Assembly: GCA_902781325.1 (NCBI GenBank)
Contig: CACZJD010000007.1
Location: forward strand, 1 to 52,357
DNA: 52,357 nucleotides
Direction: 5' to 3'
Source: an uncultured Lachnospiraceae bacterium
GTDB taxonomy: Bacteria > Bacillota > Clostridia > Lachnospirales > Lachnospiraceae
Part shown: positions 7,539 through 16,300 of the stretch, piece by piece
Numbering within the stretch: position 1 is the stretch's first letter
Layout: each line of letters begins with the position of its first letter
Made by a program: the position numbers and the translations under genes
The notes under the pieces: model-generated
Told to the model about the DNA's origin: nothing
What the model saw: only the letters and a program-made list of their open reading frames with translations
The model's database searches: none

Positions 7539-9041
7539 ATGGTAACCAATGATGCTACCCTGGTGCGTCTTAAGCACAAGATCATGGAGGAAACTGCTAA
7601 ACTGGCTTGGGAAGGCAAACTCGACGAAGAGCATAAGGAAAAGCTGATCTATCAGATCATCCCGGGGCCCATGGCGACATACCGCTGCTGTGTATACAAA
7701 GAGAGAGAGCTCGTTAAGCAAAGGATCAGACTTTCTCTTGCGCAGTGTCCTGACGGAATTTCCCAGTCTGAGAATATTGTACAGGTCATCCGCCCTGCAT
7801 GTGAGGAATGTCCTCTGTCCGCTTATACTGTAACGGATAACTGCCGTCTGTGCATGGGCAAGGCATGTATCAATTCCTGTAAGTTCGGTGCGATCTCGAT
7901 CGGTGAGCGCAGAACTCATATCGATCCCAATAAGTGCAAAGAGTGCGGCATGTGCGCGAAGGCCTGCCCTTACGGTGCGATCGCTCACCTGGTACGTCCC
8001 TGCAAGAAGGCCTGCCCTGTCGGCGCGATCACTTATGATGACAACGGCATCTGCGTCATCGACGAGAGCAAGTGCATCCAGTGCGGTCACTGCATCCACT
8101 CCTGTCCTTTCGGCGCGATCGGATCCAAGACCTATCTGGTGGACATCATCAATGATATCCGCGCGGGCAAGGAAGTCATCGCCATGGTCGCTCCCGCTAC
8201 AGAGGGACAGTTCGGTGGAGATATCACAATGAAGTCCATCAAGGAAGCTTTCCTCAAGATGGGATTTGCCGATATGATCGAAGTCGGTCTGGGCGGCGAT
8301 ATGACAGCGGCTTATGAGTCCATGGAATGGTATGAGGCCAAGGAAGAAGGCAAGAAGATGACCACTTCCTGCTGCCCCGCTTTCATGAACATGATCAAGA
8401 AGCACTTCCCCAAGCAGTACGAGGAGAATGTATCCGCTACGGTTTCTCCTATGTGCGCGATCTCCAGATATCTTAAGGCAACACGCCCCGGCTGTGTGAC
8501 AGTATTCCTCGGCCCCTGCATCGCTAAGAAGTCTGAGGCGGCTGACAAGAGCATTCCGGGCAACGCCGATTATGTTATCACTTACGGTGAGTTCCGCGCT
8601 CTTATGCGCTCCAAGGGAATCCAGGTTGAATCGGATGACAACTCCTATCAGGAATCCTCGATCTGGGGCAAACGCTTCGCTACATCCGGCGGCGTAGCGA
8701 ACGCGGTTCTCGAGTGCATGCACGAGAGAGGACAGGATACTTCTCATATCACCTATGTACAGGTCGCGGGCGGCACAGAGTGCAAGACAACTCTGACAAT
8801 GCTCAAGGCGGGACGCCTGAAGGAAGACTTCGTAGAAGGAATGATCTGCGAGGGCGGCTGCGTAGGCGGACCTTCCAAGCATAAGACAGAGATGGAGATC
8901 AAGAGAGCAAGAGAAGGCCTTCTCAAGCAGGCGGACGGCCGCAAGGTCCTCGAGAACCTCAAGTCTTATCCTATGGACAAGTTCTCCATGTACCGCGACG
9001 GCCACATGGACGAAACCTGCAAGGTCGAGATCAACGGCTGA
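7539..9041 (+). CDS. monomeric [FeFe] hydrogenase, group B-like
   Basis: A 500-residue iron-sulfur enzyme. The N-terminal third has several ferredoxin-type cysteine clusters (CRLCMGKACINSC, CKECGMCAKACPYGAI, CKKACPVGAI, CIQCGHCIHSCPFGAI). The catalytic H-cluster motifs are L1 TSCCPAF (C278, C279), L2 LGPCIAKKSE (C327) and L3 MICEGGCVGGP (C437, C441). They differ from the classical group A motifs (TSCCPGW, MPC, GGCxxGGGQP) in the way known for group B enzymes such as the Clostridium pasteurianum third hydrogenase. It should interconvert H+ and H2 with ferredoxin in the cytoplasm. No maturase (HydE, HydF, HydG) or partner subunit gene is adjacent. A strong terminator follows, so it is probably monocistronic. 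Confidence 0.88.
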   Translation: MVTNDATLVRLKHKIMEETAKLAWEGKLDEEHKEKLIYQIIPGPMATYRCCVYKERELVKQRIRLSLAQCPDGISQSENIVQVIRPACEECPLSAYTVTDNCRLCMGKACINSCKFGAISIGERRTHIDPNKCKECGMCAKACPYGAIAHLVRPCKKACPVGAITYDDNGICVIDESKCIQCGHCIHSCPFGAIGSKTYLVDIINDIRAGKEVIAMVAPATEGQFGGDITMKSIKEAFLKMGFADMIEVGLGGDMTAAYESMEWYEAKEEGKKMTTSCCPAFMNMIKKHFPKQYEENVSATVSPMCAISRYLKATRPGCVTVFLGPCIAKKSEAADKSIPGNADYVITYGEFRALMRSKGIQVESDDNSYQESSIWGKRFATSGGVANAVLECMHERGQDTSHITYVQVAGGTECKTTLTMLKAGRLKEDFVEGMICEGGCVGGPSKHKTEMEIKRAREGLLKQADGRKVLENLKSYPMDKFSMYRDGHMDETCKVEING

Positions 9042-9058
9042 GATGATTTATGACTAAG

Positions 9059-9113
9059 AGGCTGTGAAGAGCAGAGTTTGACATCAAACCCGGTCTTCAC
9101 AGCCTTTCTTTTT
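9059..9113 (+). terminator. intrinsic terminator of the hydrogenase gene
   Basis: A 12-bp perfect stem (9059-9070 with 9094-9105) followed by TTCTTTTT. A nested small hairpin GTTTG-ACAT-CAAAC (9076-9089) sits in the loop. Confidence 0.88.
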
Positions 9114-9125
9114 CGGATTCTGAAT

Positions 9126-9133
9126 GCTATAAT
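9126..9133 (+). promoter_or_regulatory. extended -10 promoter of ispF
   Basis: TGCTATAAT, an extended -10, directly after the upstream terminator and 43 nt before the chosen ispF start; -35 is weak. Confidence 0.6.
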
Positions 9134-9176
9134 AATATGCCGTAACAGATGTTTACAGATGCGAATGAGGTTTATT

Positions 9177-9716
9177 ATGCGGATCGGAACAGGATATGAT
9201 GTGCACAAACTTGTGGAGGGCCGCAAGCTTATAATGGGCGGAGTAGAGATCCCTTATGAAAAGGGGCTTCTTGGTCACTCGGATGCCGATGTTCTCGCCC
9301 ATGCGATCATGGACGCTCTTCTGGGCGCGGCGGCGCTGGGAGATATTGGCAAGCATTTTCCCGACACGGATGAGAGATATAAAGGCGCGGATTCCATGGA
9401 ACTGATGCGGGAGGTCCGCAGGATTCTGGAGGAGAACTGTTATCTGATCGGCAATGTGGACGCGACGATCATCGCGCAGGCTCCCAAGATGAGGCCCTAT
9501 ATCGATCAGATGCGCCAAAACATAGCGGACGCGCTCTTGATGGATCTCTCTCAAGTCAGTGTCAAAGCGACCACGGAAGAGAGGCTCGGATTTACAGGGC
9601 GCGGCGAGGGGATCTCCGTGCAGGCTGTTGCACTCATCACATCTCCAATGGATCTGGAAGCAGTACCTGCTTACAGTTCTGAAGGGGGATGCGCGGGCTG
9701 TCCCGCCAGACAGTGA
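9177..9716 (+). CDS. ispF: 2-C-methyl-D-erythritol 2,4-cyclodiphosphate synthase IspF
   Basis: A 179-residue enzyme of the MEP isoprenoid pathway that cyclises CDP-ME 2-phosphate to MEcPP with loss of CMP. The N-terminal [12 protein letters not shown] and [21 protein letters not shown] motifs hold the metal-binding Asp and His residues; [10 protein letters not shown] and [15 protein letters not shown] complete the family signature. I chose ATG 9177 because TGAGG lies 6 nt upstream and the product begins exactly at the conserved MRIGTG; the ATG at 9159 is an alternative. About 20 residues extend beyond the usual length, ending in a Cys-rich [10 protein letters not shown] tail. Confidence 0.95.
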   Translation: MRIGTGYDVHKLVEGRKLIMGGVEIPYEKGLLGHSDADVLAHAIMDALLGAAALGDIGKHFPDTDERYKGADSMELMREVRRILEENCYLIGNVDATIIAQAPKMRPYIDQMRQNIADALLMDLSQVSVKATTEERLGFTGRGEGISVQAVALITSPMDLEAVPAYSSEGGCAGCPARQ

Positions 9717-9785
9717 AGGAACTAACTGCTAAGAACAGCTTAAGGCAATAATGCTGCCTATAATACTATAAAGCGAGGAATAAGA

Positions 9786-11201
9786 ATGAAGATCTTTAAC
9801 ACAATGTCCAGGAGCAAAGAGGAATTTGTGCCGATCAAACCCGGCAAAGTCAGCATGTATGTATGCGGCCCGACTGTCTACAACCTGATCCATATCGGCA
9901 ACGCCCGTCCCATGATCGTGTTTGACACGGTGAGACGCTATTTTGAATACAAGGGATACAAAGTCAACTATGTATCCAACTTTACGGATGTAGATGACAA
10001 GATCATCAAGAAAGCGCTGGAGGAAGGCGTCGATTCCTCCGTTATCTCCGAGAGATATATTGCTGAGTGCAAGAAGGATATGGCCAGCCTCAATGTCAAG
10101 CCGGCGACCATGCATCCCAGGGCAACGCTCGAGATCGACGGTATGATCGAGATGATCCAGACGCTGATCGATAAGGGTTACGCATATGTCGCGGAAGACG
10201 GAACGGTCTACTACAGCACAAGGAAATTTGACGGATACGGCAAGCTGTCCCACAAAGATCTGGACAATATGCGCAGCGGCAACCGCGACCTGAAGGTCAC
10301 CGGTGCGGACCAGAAGCAGGATCCTCTGGATTTCGTGCTATGGAAACCCAAGAAGGACGGAGAGCCTTACTGGGAGTGCCCCTGGTGCAAGGGAAGACCC
10401 GGATGGCATATCGAGTGCTCCGTTATGAGCAAACGCTATCTCGGACCGGAGATCGACATCCATGCCGGCGGCGAGGACCTCATATTCCCTCATCATGAGA
10501 ATGAGATCGCGCAGTCCGAGGCGGCAAACGGAGTTCCTTTTGCAAAATACTGGATGCACAACGCGTTCCTGAATATTGACGGCGTGAAGATGGCTAAGTC
10601 CAAGGGCAATTTCTTCACGGTGCGCGATATTATAGCCCAGTATGATCCGCAGGTACTTCGCTACTTCATGCTTTCCTCTCATTACAGAAGCCCCCTGAAC
10701 TTCAGCAGAGAGCTGATGGAGTCCGCCAAGGCTTCTTACGAGAGGATCCTCAACTGCGGAGAAAACCTTAAATTCCTCCTGGGCAAGGCGGAAGGCTCCC
10801 TGACAGAGGAAGAGGCTGCTCAGCTCGCGGAAGCGGAGAGCTACCGCACCCAGTTCGAGACAGCCATGGACGATGACTTTAATACAGCAGATGCGATCTC
10901 CGCGGTATTTGAACTTGTCAAATGGATCAACAGCCGTGTCAGCGGCAGCTCTTCCAAGGAGTTTATTGAAAAACTGGACGGAGAGCTCCACGACCTGACA
11001 GATGTCTGCGGACTGATCATTGAGAGAGATAACGAGCTTGAGGACGACCTTGCCGCTTATGTCGAAGAGAAGATCGCAGAGAGAAAGGCTGCAAAGAAGG
11101 CGAGAGATTTCGCGAAGGCCGACGCGATCCGCGACGAACTCAAGGCGAAAGGTATCATTCTGGAAGATACCAGAGAAGGAGTTAAATGGAAGAAAGCCTG
11201 A
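9786..11201 (+). CDS. cysS: cysteinyl-tRNA synthetase
   Basis: A 471-residue class I synthetase that charges tRNA-Cys. The HIGH-type motif is NLIHIGNARP after the zinc Cys in YVCGPTVYN; the remaining zinc ligands are in CPWCKGRPGWHIECS and GGEDLIFPHHENE; the KMSKS motif is KMAKSKGN near residue 269. Length fits the family. The stop overlaps the mrnC start by 16 nt. This opens the conserved Firmicute block cysS-mrnC-rlmB-sigH. No Cys T-box fits in the 69-nt upstream gap, which holds a small hairpin (AGGCA/TGCCT) and a TATAAT at 9759-9764. Confidence 0.97.
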   Translation: MKIFNTMSRSKEEFVPIKPGKVSMYVCGPTVYNLIHIGNARPMIVFDTVRRYFEYKGYKVNYVSNFTDVDDKIIKKALEEGVDSSVISERYIAECKKDMASLNVKPATMHPRATLEIDGMIEMIQTLIDKGYAYVAEDGTVYYSTRKFDGYGKLSHKDLDNMRSGNRDLKVTGADQKQDPLDFVLWKPKKDGEPYWECPWCKGRPGWHIECSVMSKRYLGPEIDIHAGGEDLIFPHHENEIAQSEAANGVPFAKYWMHNAFLNIDGVKMAKSKGNFFTVRDIIAQYDPQVLRYFMLSSHYRSPLNFSRELMESAKASYERILNCGENLKFLLGKAEGSLTEEEAAQLAEAESYRTQFETAMDDDFNTADAISAVFELVKWINSRVSGSSSKEFIEKLDGELHDLTDVCGLIIERDNELEDDLAAYVEEKIAERKAAKKARDFAKADAIRDELKAKGIILEDTREGVKWKKA

Positions 11202-11677
11202 GAACTCTGATCCTCAAGGAGTTTCCTCACGAAGAGATCGATATACGCACCTATTCCCCCGGAACACTGGCTTTTCTGGGGGATGCGGTTTATTCCCTTG
11301 TGATCAGGACTATACTGGTATCCAAGGGGAACCGGCAGGCAGAGAAACTTCATAACGAGACTACCTATTATGTCCGTGCTGAGCAGCAGGCGGCCATTGG
11401 AATGGCTGTCTATGATCTCATGACAGAAGAGGAGAAGAAAGTATACAGACGAGGAAGAAATTCCAATCCGTATCATCACGCAAAGAGTTCCTCTTTGGAG
11501 GAATATCTTCAAGCAACCGCACTGGAAGCCCTGTGCGGTTACTTGTATTTACAGGACAGGACTGACCGGCTTCTGGAACTGCTCCGGGAGGGAATAAGAA
11601 GAACAGATCGTAAGGGCAGACTTGGTCCGAGAAAGCTCTATGAAGAAGAGACAGGAGATTACGAAGAAAATGAATGA
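11186..11677 (+). CDS. mrnC: Mini-ribonuclease 3 (MrnC)
   Basis: A 163-residue RNase III-like protein lacking the double-stranded RNA-binding domain; in Bacillus it matures 23S rRNA ends. The conserved block SPGTLAFLGDAVYSLVIRT (residues about 24-42) contains the catalytic Asp of the RNase III fold, and YRRGRN and the Glu-rich LEALCGYLYL helix are further hallmarks. It overlaps cysS at its start and rlmB at its end, so the three genes are translationally coupled. Confidence 0.93.
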   Translation: MEESLRTLILKEFPHEEIDIRTYSPGTLAFLGDAVYSLVIRTILVSKGNRQAEKLHNETTYYVRAEQQAAIGMAVYDLMTEEEKKVYRRGRNSNPYHHAKSSSLEEYLQATALEALCGYLYLQDRTDRLLELLREGIRRTDRKGRLGPRKLYEEETGDYEENE

Positions 11678-12404
11678 GAACCGGATCGAGGGAAGAAACG
11701 CCGTGATCGAGGCATTCCGCTCGGGAAGAACGATCGACAGGCTGTATATGCTGGACGGCAGCAGGGAAGGTGCCATGCAGACTGTGCGCAAAGAGGCCGC
11801 CAAGCATGGAACGCCTGTGAAATATGTGACCAAGCAGCGTCTGGACCAGATGTCTGAGACAGGAAGGCACCAGGGAGTGATCGCTGAGGTGGCTGCTTAC
11901 TCTTATGGAGAGATGGAGGATCTGTTTGAGAAGGCCAAAGAGAGAGGAGAAGCTCCCTTCTTTGTTCTGCTCGACGGAATTGAAGATCCCCATAATCTGG
12001 GCGCAATCATCAGGACGGCGAACCTGGCAGGCGCCCATGGAGTGATCATCCCCAAGGACAGGGCTGTTGGGCTGACTGCGACAGTGGCTAAGGCTTCCGC
12101 AGGAGCGATCAATTATACTCCGGTGGTCAAAGTGACCAATCTGGTGCGCACTATGGAGCAGCTGGCAGACAGAGGACTGTGGTTCGTTTGCGCGGATATG
12201 GACGGCGTTACGATGACGCAGCTTAATCTCAAGGGCCCTATCGGGCTTGTGATCGGCGCGGAGGGAAGCGGCGTAAGCAGACTGGTGAGAGAAAAATGCG
12301 ATATGATCGCTTCCATCCCAATGAAGGGAGAGATCGATTCCCTCAATGCTTCCGTAGCAATGGGCGTTCTTGCCTATGAGATCGTCCGCCAGAGAAGTTT
12401 ATAA
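11670..12404 (+). CDS. rlmB: 23S rRNA (guanosine-2'-O-)-methyltransferase RlmB (SpoU family)
   Basis: A 244-residue SPOUT methyltransferase that methylates the ribose of a 23S rRNA guanosine. The N-terminal substrate-binding domain begins with RIEGRNAVIEAF; the trefoil-knot motifs are LLDGIEDPHNLGAIIRTA (motif 1), GLVIGAEGSGVSRL (motif 2) and IPMKGEIDSLNASVA (motif 3). I chose ATG 11670, which overlaps the mrnC stop by 8 nt with AGGAG 12 nt upstream; ATG 11640 in the same frame would add ten residues and has a weaker RBS. Confidence 0.93.
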   Translation: MNENRIEGRNAVIEAFRSGRTIDRLYMLDGSREGAMQTVRKEAAKHGTPVKYVTKQRLDQMSETGRHQGVIAEVAAYSYGEMEDLFEKAKERGEAPFFVLLDGIEDPHNLGAIIRTANLAGAHGVIIPKDRAVGLTATVAKASAGAINYTPVVKVTNLVRTMEQLADRGLWFVCADMDGVTMTQLNLKGPIGLVIGAEGSGVSRLVREKCDMIASIPMKGEIDSLNASVAMGVLAYEIVRQRSL

Positions 12405-12448
12405 TCCTTCCGGGAAAATATGTTTTGCCCTTTCAGGAGGAGCAGGAT

Positions 12449-13063
12449 ATGAAAAGAGAGAAATACGGGAGTATGACCGACGAGGAACTGATCGCACTGT
12501 TTCGGGACGGTGATCAGGATGCGATGGAACATCTTCTGGATAAGTATAAGGATCTGGTCCTTAAAAGGGCGAGATCTATGTATATACTCGGAGGGGATTC
12601 CGACGACCTGATCCAGGAGGGCATGCTGGGTCTGTTCAAGGCTGTTCGCGATTATGACTGCGGAAGAGACGCCAGTTTCAGTACATTCGCACAGCTTTGT
12701 GTGACCAGACAGCTTTATACGGCAGTAAAAGCTTCCGCAAGAAAAAAACACCTGCCGCTGAATACGGCACTATCCCTGAGCAGGCCTCTCAGAGAGAGCG
12801 GCGATGGAGAGGAAGAGGAGTTTATGGACTGCCTGGAGGCTGACGCCAGTTCCAACCCGGAGGAGTATATCATAGGGCAGGAGGAAATGGAAAGGCTCGA
12901 AGAAATGATCGAGAGAGAGCTCAGCGCATTTGAAAAACAGGTCCTGGAACTGTATCTGACCGGAATGGGCTATGTGGAGATCGCACATGTGCTGAACAGA
13001 GACGAGAAATCAACAGATAACGCTCTTCAGAGAATCAGGGCCAAACTTAGAAAGAGGAGGTAG
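12449..13063 (+). CDS. sigH: RNA polymerase sigma-H factor (stationary-phase/sporulation sigma)
   Basis: A 204-residue sigma-70 family factor. Region 2 spans residues about 25-95 (DKYKDLVLKRARSMY, then GGDSDDLIQEGMLGLFKAV, the core-binding helix 2.2), and region 4 is the C-terminal helix-turn-helix (GMGYVEIAHVLNRDEKSTDNALQRIRAKL). Family and gene order (downstream of rlmB) match SigH, which in Bacillus drives entry into sporulation and competence. The ATG at 12449 has AGGAGG 8 nt upstream. The linker between regions is acidic. It implies an endospore-forming lineage or recent descent from one. Confidence 0.92.
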   Translation: MKREKYGSMTDEELIALFRDGDQDAMEHLLDKYKDLVLKRARSMYILGGDSDDLIQEGMLGLFKAVRDYDCGRDASFSTFAQLCVTRQLYTAVKASARKKHLPLNTALSLSRPLRESGDGEEEEFMDCLEADASSNPEEYIIGQEEMERLEEMIERELSAFEKQVLELYLTGMGYVEIAHVLNRDEKSTDNALQRIRAKLRKRR

Positions 13064-13070
13064 GAAAAAG

Positions 13071-13310
13071 ATGGCAATGAATCCAATGCAGCTTATGCAG
13101 CTGGCGGAGAGATTGAGGATTTTCAAGTCGCAGCACCCGAAGGTACTGGACTTTATGCACGATGTGGTCAGAAATGACCTGCAGCCCGGCGTCGTAATGG
13201 AACTGCGGGTGACGGATAACGACGGAAAGACTTCTGTCACCAACATCAGGCTGACTGAAGAGGATGTCGAGACGATCGGGATCCTGAAGGAACTCAGAGG
13301 AGATAACTGA
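13071..13310 (+). CDS. small conserved-looking hypothetical protein downstream of sigH
   Basis: A 79-residue protein that I do not recognise. It starts with MAMNPMQLMQLAERLRIF, a Met/Leu-rich amphipathic helix, then a strand-rich part (VVMELRVTDNDGKTSVTNIRL) and a C-terminal acidic helix. There is no signal peptide or membrane segment. It has a strong GAGGAGG RBS, begins 7 nt after the sigH stop and is followed by a terminator, so it is the last gene of the cysS-sigH unit. Confidence 0.75.
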   Translation: MAMNPMQLMQLAERLRIFKSQHPKVLDFMHDVVRNDLQPGVVMELRVTDNDGKTSVTNIRLTEEDVETIGILKELRGDN

Positions 13311-13352
13311 GTTCAGGATCATTATAGAATTCAAAGAATACCATACAAATCA

Positions 13353-13380
13353 AAAAGGACTGCGGCTGCGCAGTCCTTTT
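13353..13380. terminator. bidirectional intrinsic terminator
   Basis: AAAAGGACTGCG (13353-13364) pairs perfectly with CGCAGTCCTTTT (13369-13380) over a 4-nt loop, with T-runs on both strands. It serves the sigH unit (plus) and the large surface-protein gene (minus). Confidence 0.88.
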
Positions 13381-13391
13381 TATGTGTGCTG

Positions 13392-16300
13392 TTATTGCAT
13401 AGCTCCGTCGCTTCCGAATGTGTATGTTTTGCCGTCGATCGTTCGTGTGCCGGTGACCGTAGCTCCGGTGTCGGGATCGAGATAATACCATGCGTCCTTT
13501 TCAGGCACCCATTCCCATCCGGTGTGCATATAACCGCTTAGAGGATCAAAATAGTATTTTTCTCCATCGATCCTCTTCCAGCGAAGATACATCTGGCAGC
13601 CGGCGGCAAAGTAATACTTTTTGCCGTCAATCGTCTTCCAGCCTGTAGCGCACACGCCGTCTTTGTCAAAATAGTACATCTCTCCGTCGATATTCTGGAA
13701 ACAGTTGGTGAGGAAGGATTCGCCGACTTTAAATTTCCAGGTGCCATTGGAAGAGAACCATGTTCCCGTTGAAGCGCTCTTGAATGGAGCACTGGTGCAT
13801 ACCGGCAGGCAGGTGAAATGGACGATCTGCCGCGCGGTACTGGGTGCTCCGCTGATGATCACGCCGTAACCGGCTGCGCACTCTACGACCTTTCCGCCGC
13901 CAATGTAGATCATTACATGACTGTTGCTGCCCGAAGTTCCCCTGCCAGTGCAGATGATATCACCGGGGGAAGCTTTGCTGACGTCCGTTCCGATGTTGAC
14001 GCCGCCGGGGTATGTATCAGGGTCATTTCCCCATTCGTAGGAGTGAATGAACTCATCCCCGACAAGACCGAACTTATGCAGCACATGATAGACAAACCAT
14101 GAACAGTCGGTCTTTCCGCCGACTCTGAGTCTCTTGGACCGCAATCCGGTCGGATCGTCTCCGGTCACAGATGAAGCGTAGTCGATCTTGTCCACAAAGT
14201 AAGTGGCGTACGCGATCATGTTATTGACAAACGCAGTGTTCCTCTTTGTGCTGTAATCGAGAGGCATGTCGCTGTCACTGGCATTATCCCAGGAGTTTGT
14301 GCGGCCGGAGGTCGTATAAATGTCATAGCTCCAGGAAGCGGCAGAGACGGTTCCGGAATCAGAGGAACCGGTCGAAACCTGCGAGGGGGCCTCTCCGATA
14401 AGGCTGCCGCCGCTCCTGAATGTATAAGTCTTTCCGTCAATAGTCTGCGTGCCGGTGACCATGACGCCGTCCGTACCCAGATAGAAGGTATAGCTGTCGA
14501 TCGTGAGCCAGCCGGTTTTCATATCAGCATTCTTCCTGTCAAAGAAATACCATTTGCCGTCGATCATCTGCCAGCCTGTCCCGGCGTAATAATCTCCGGG
14601 AGTGAGATAGTATTTTTTGCCGTTGTAATCCAGCCATCCCTCGAGGAGATATCCGGTCTCAGGGCTCAGGTAGTACCAGGCGCTGTTCTCGGAAACCCAC
14701 TCCCAGCCAGTGTGCATATGGCCGTCAATGGGATCAAAGTAGTACTTCCTGTCGTCGATCCTCTTCCAGCCAATAAGCATCATTCCGCTGGCGTCAAAAT
14801 AGTAGGTCTTTCCGTTGACTTCATGAAAACCGATGAGCATATTTCCGTTTTCGTCGAAGCAATAGGTCTTTCCATTGATTTTCCGGAAGCAGCCGGTGAG
14901 ATATTTCCCGTTCAGGAGGTATTTCCAGTATCCGTCGACCTTTTCCCACTTGGTCACATTGGAGGCAGCAGAGGTACCGGAAGAAGTTTCTGCTGAGGAA
15001 GTGCCGGAACTGCCGGCGGGAGCCTGTCCTGAGAGGGCGCCGCTCGCACTGAAAATATAAGTCTTTCCGCCAATCGTTTGCGTGCCGGTCACCATAACGC
15101 CGTCCGTGCCCAGATAGTAGGTCCTGTCACCGTCGGTGAGCCATTCGGTCTTCATAGCCCCATTTGTCTTGTCAAAGAAATACCACCTGCCGTCAAGCTT
15201 CTGCCAGCCGAGGAGCATCTTTCCGCTGCCGTCAAAATAGTAGGTCTTTCCATCGACTTCATTGAAACCGAGGAGCATATTGCCGTTCTCGTCGAAGCAA
15301 TAGGTGTATCCGCCGATCTTATAGAAGCAGTCGGTGAGATATTTCCCGCTCAGGAGATATTTCCAGTAACCGTCGATTTTTACCCATTTTGTCTCATTGG
15401 AGACAACAGAAGAACCGGAAGAGGAAGTGCCGGAACTGCCGGTCTGAGCCTCTCCGATAAGGCTTCCGCCGGCGCCGAATGTATAAGTCTTACCGTCAAT
15501 AGTCTGTGTGCCGGTCACCATGACACCGTCCGTGCCCAGATAGTAGGTCCTGCTGCCGTCGGTGAGCCATTCGGTCTTCATAGCCCCATTTGTCTTGTCA
15601 AAGAAATACCACTTGCCGTCAAGTTTCTGCCAGCCGAGGAGCATTTTTCCGCTGCCGTCAAAATAGTATGTTTTTCCTTTGACATCGTTGAAACCGAGGA
15701 GCATATTACCGTTCTCGTCGAAGCAATAGGTGTATCCGCTGATCTTATAGAAGCAGTCGGTGAGATATTTCCCGTTCAGGAGATATTTCCAGCAGCCGTC
15801 GACTTTTACCCATTTTGTCTCATTGGAGACAACAGAACTGCCGGAAGAAGTTCCTGCTGAGGAAGCAGCGGAAGAAGTCCCTGTTGAGGAAGTACCGGTA
15901 CTGCCGGCGGGGGCCTGTCCTGAGAGGGCGCCGCTCGCACTGAAGGTATAAGTTCTTCCATCGATGTTGTGTGTGCCGGTCACCATAACGCCGTCCGTAC
16001 CCAGATAGTAGGTCTTTCCATTGTCTGTGAGCCAGCCGGTCTTCATATCCGCATTCGTCTTGTCGAAGAAATACCACTTGCCGTCAAGCTTCTGCCAGCC
16101 TGTGACAGCGTAGAAGTCGATGGGAGCGAGATAGTACTTTTTGCCTTTATAATCCAGCCATCCCTCAAGGAGGTATCCTGTCTGAGGGCTCAGATAATAC
16201 CATGCATTTTTCTCGGATACCCACTCCCATCCGGTGTGCATATGACCGTCTACCGGATCAAACAGGTATTTTTTGCCGTTAATTCTCTTCCAGCGAAGCA

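Noticed and set aside
7506..9005. 499-codon minus-strand ORF opposite the hydrogenase
   Set aside because: Antisense shadow; the hydrogenase frame carries all cluster motifs.
9717..9785. Cys T-box riboswitch before cysS
   Set aside because: The gap is only 69 nt and lacks the T-box sequence and antiterminator.
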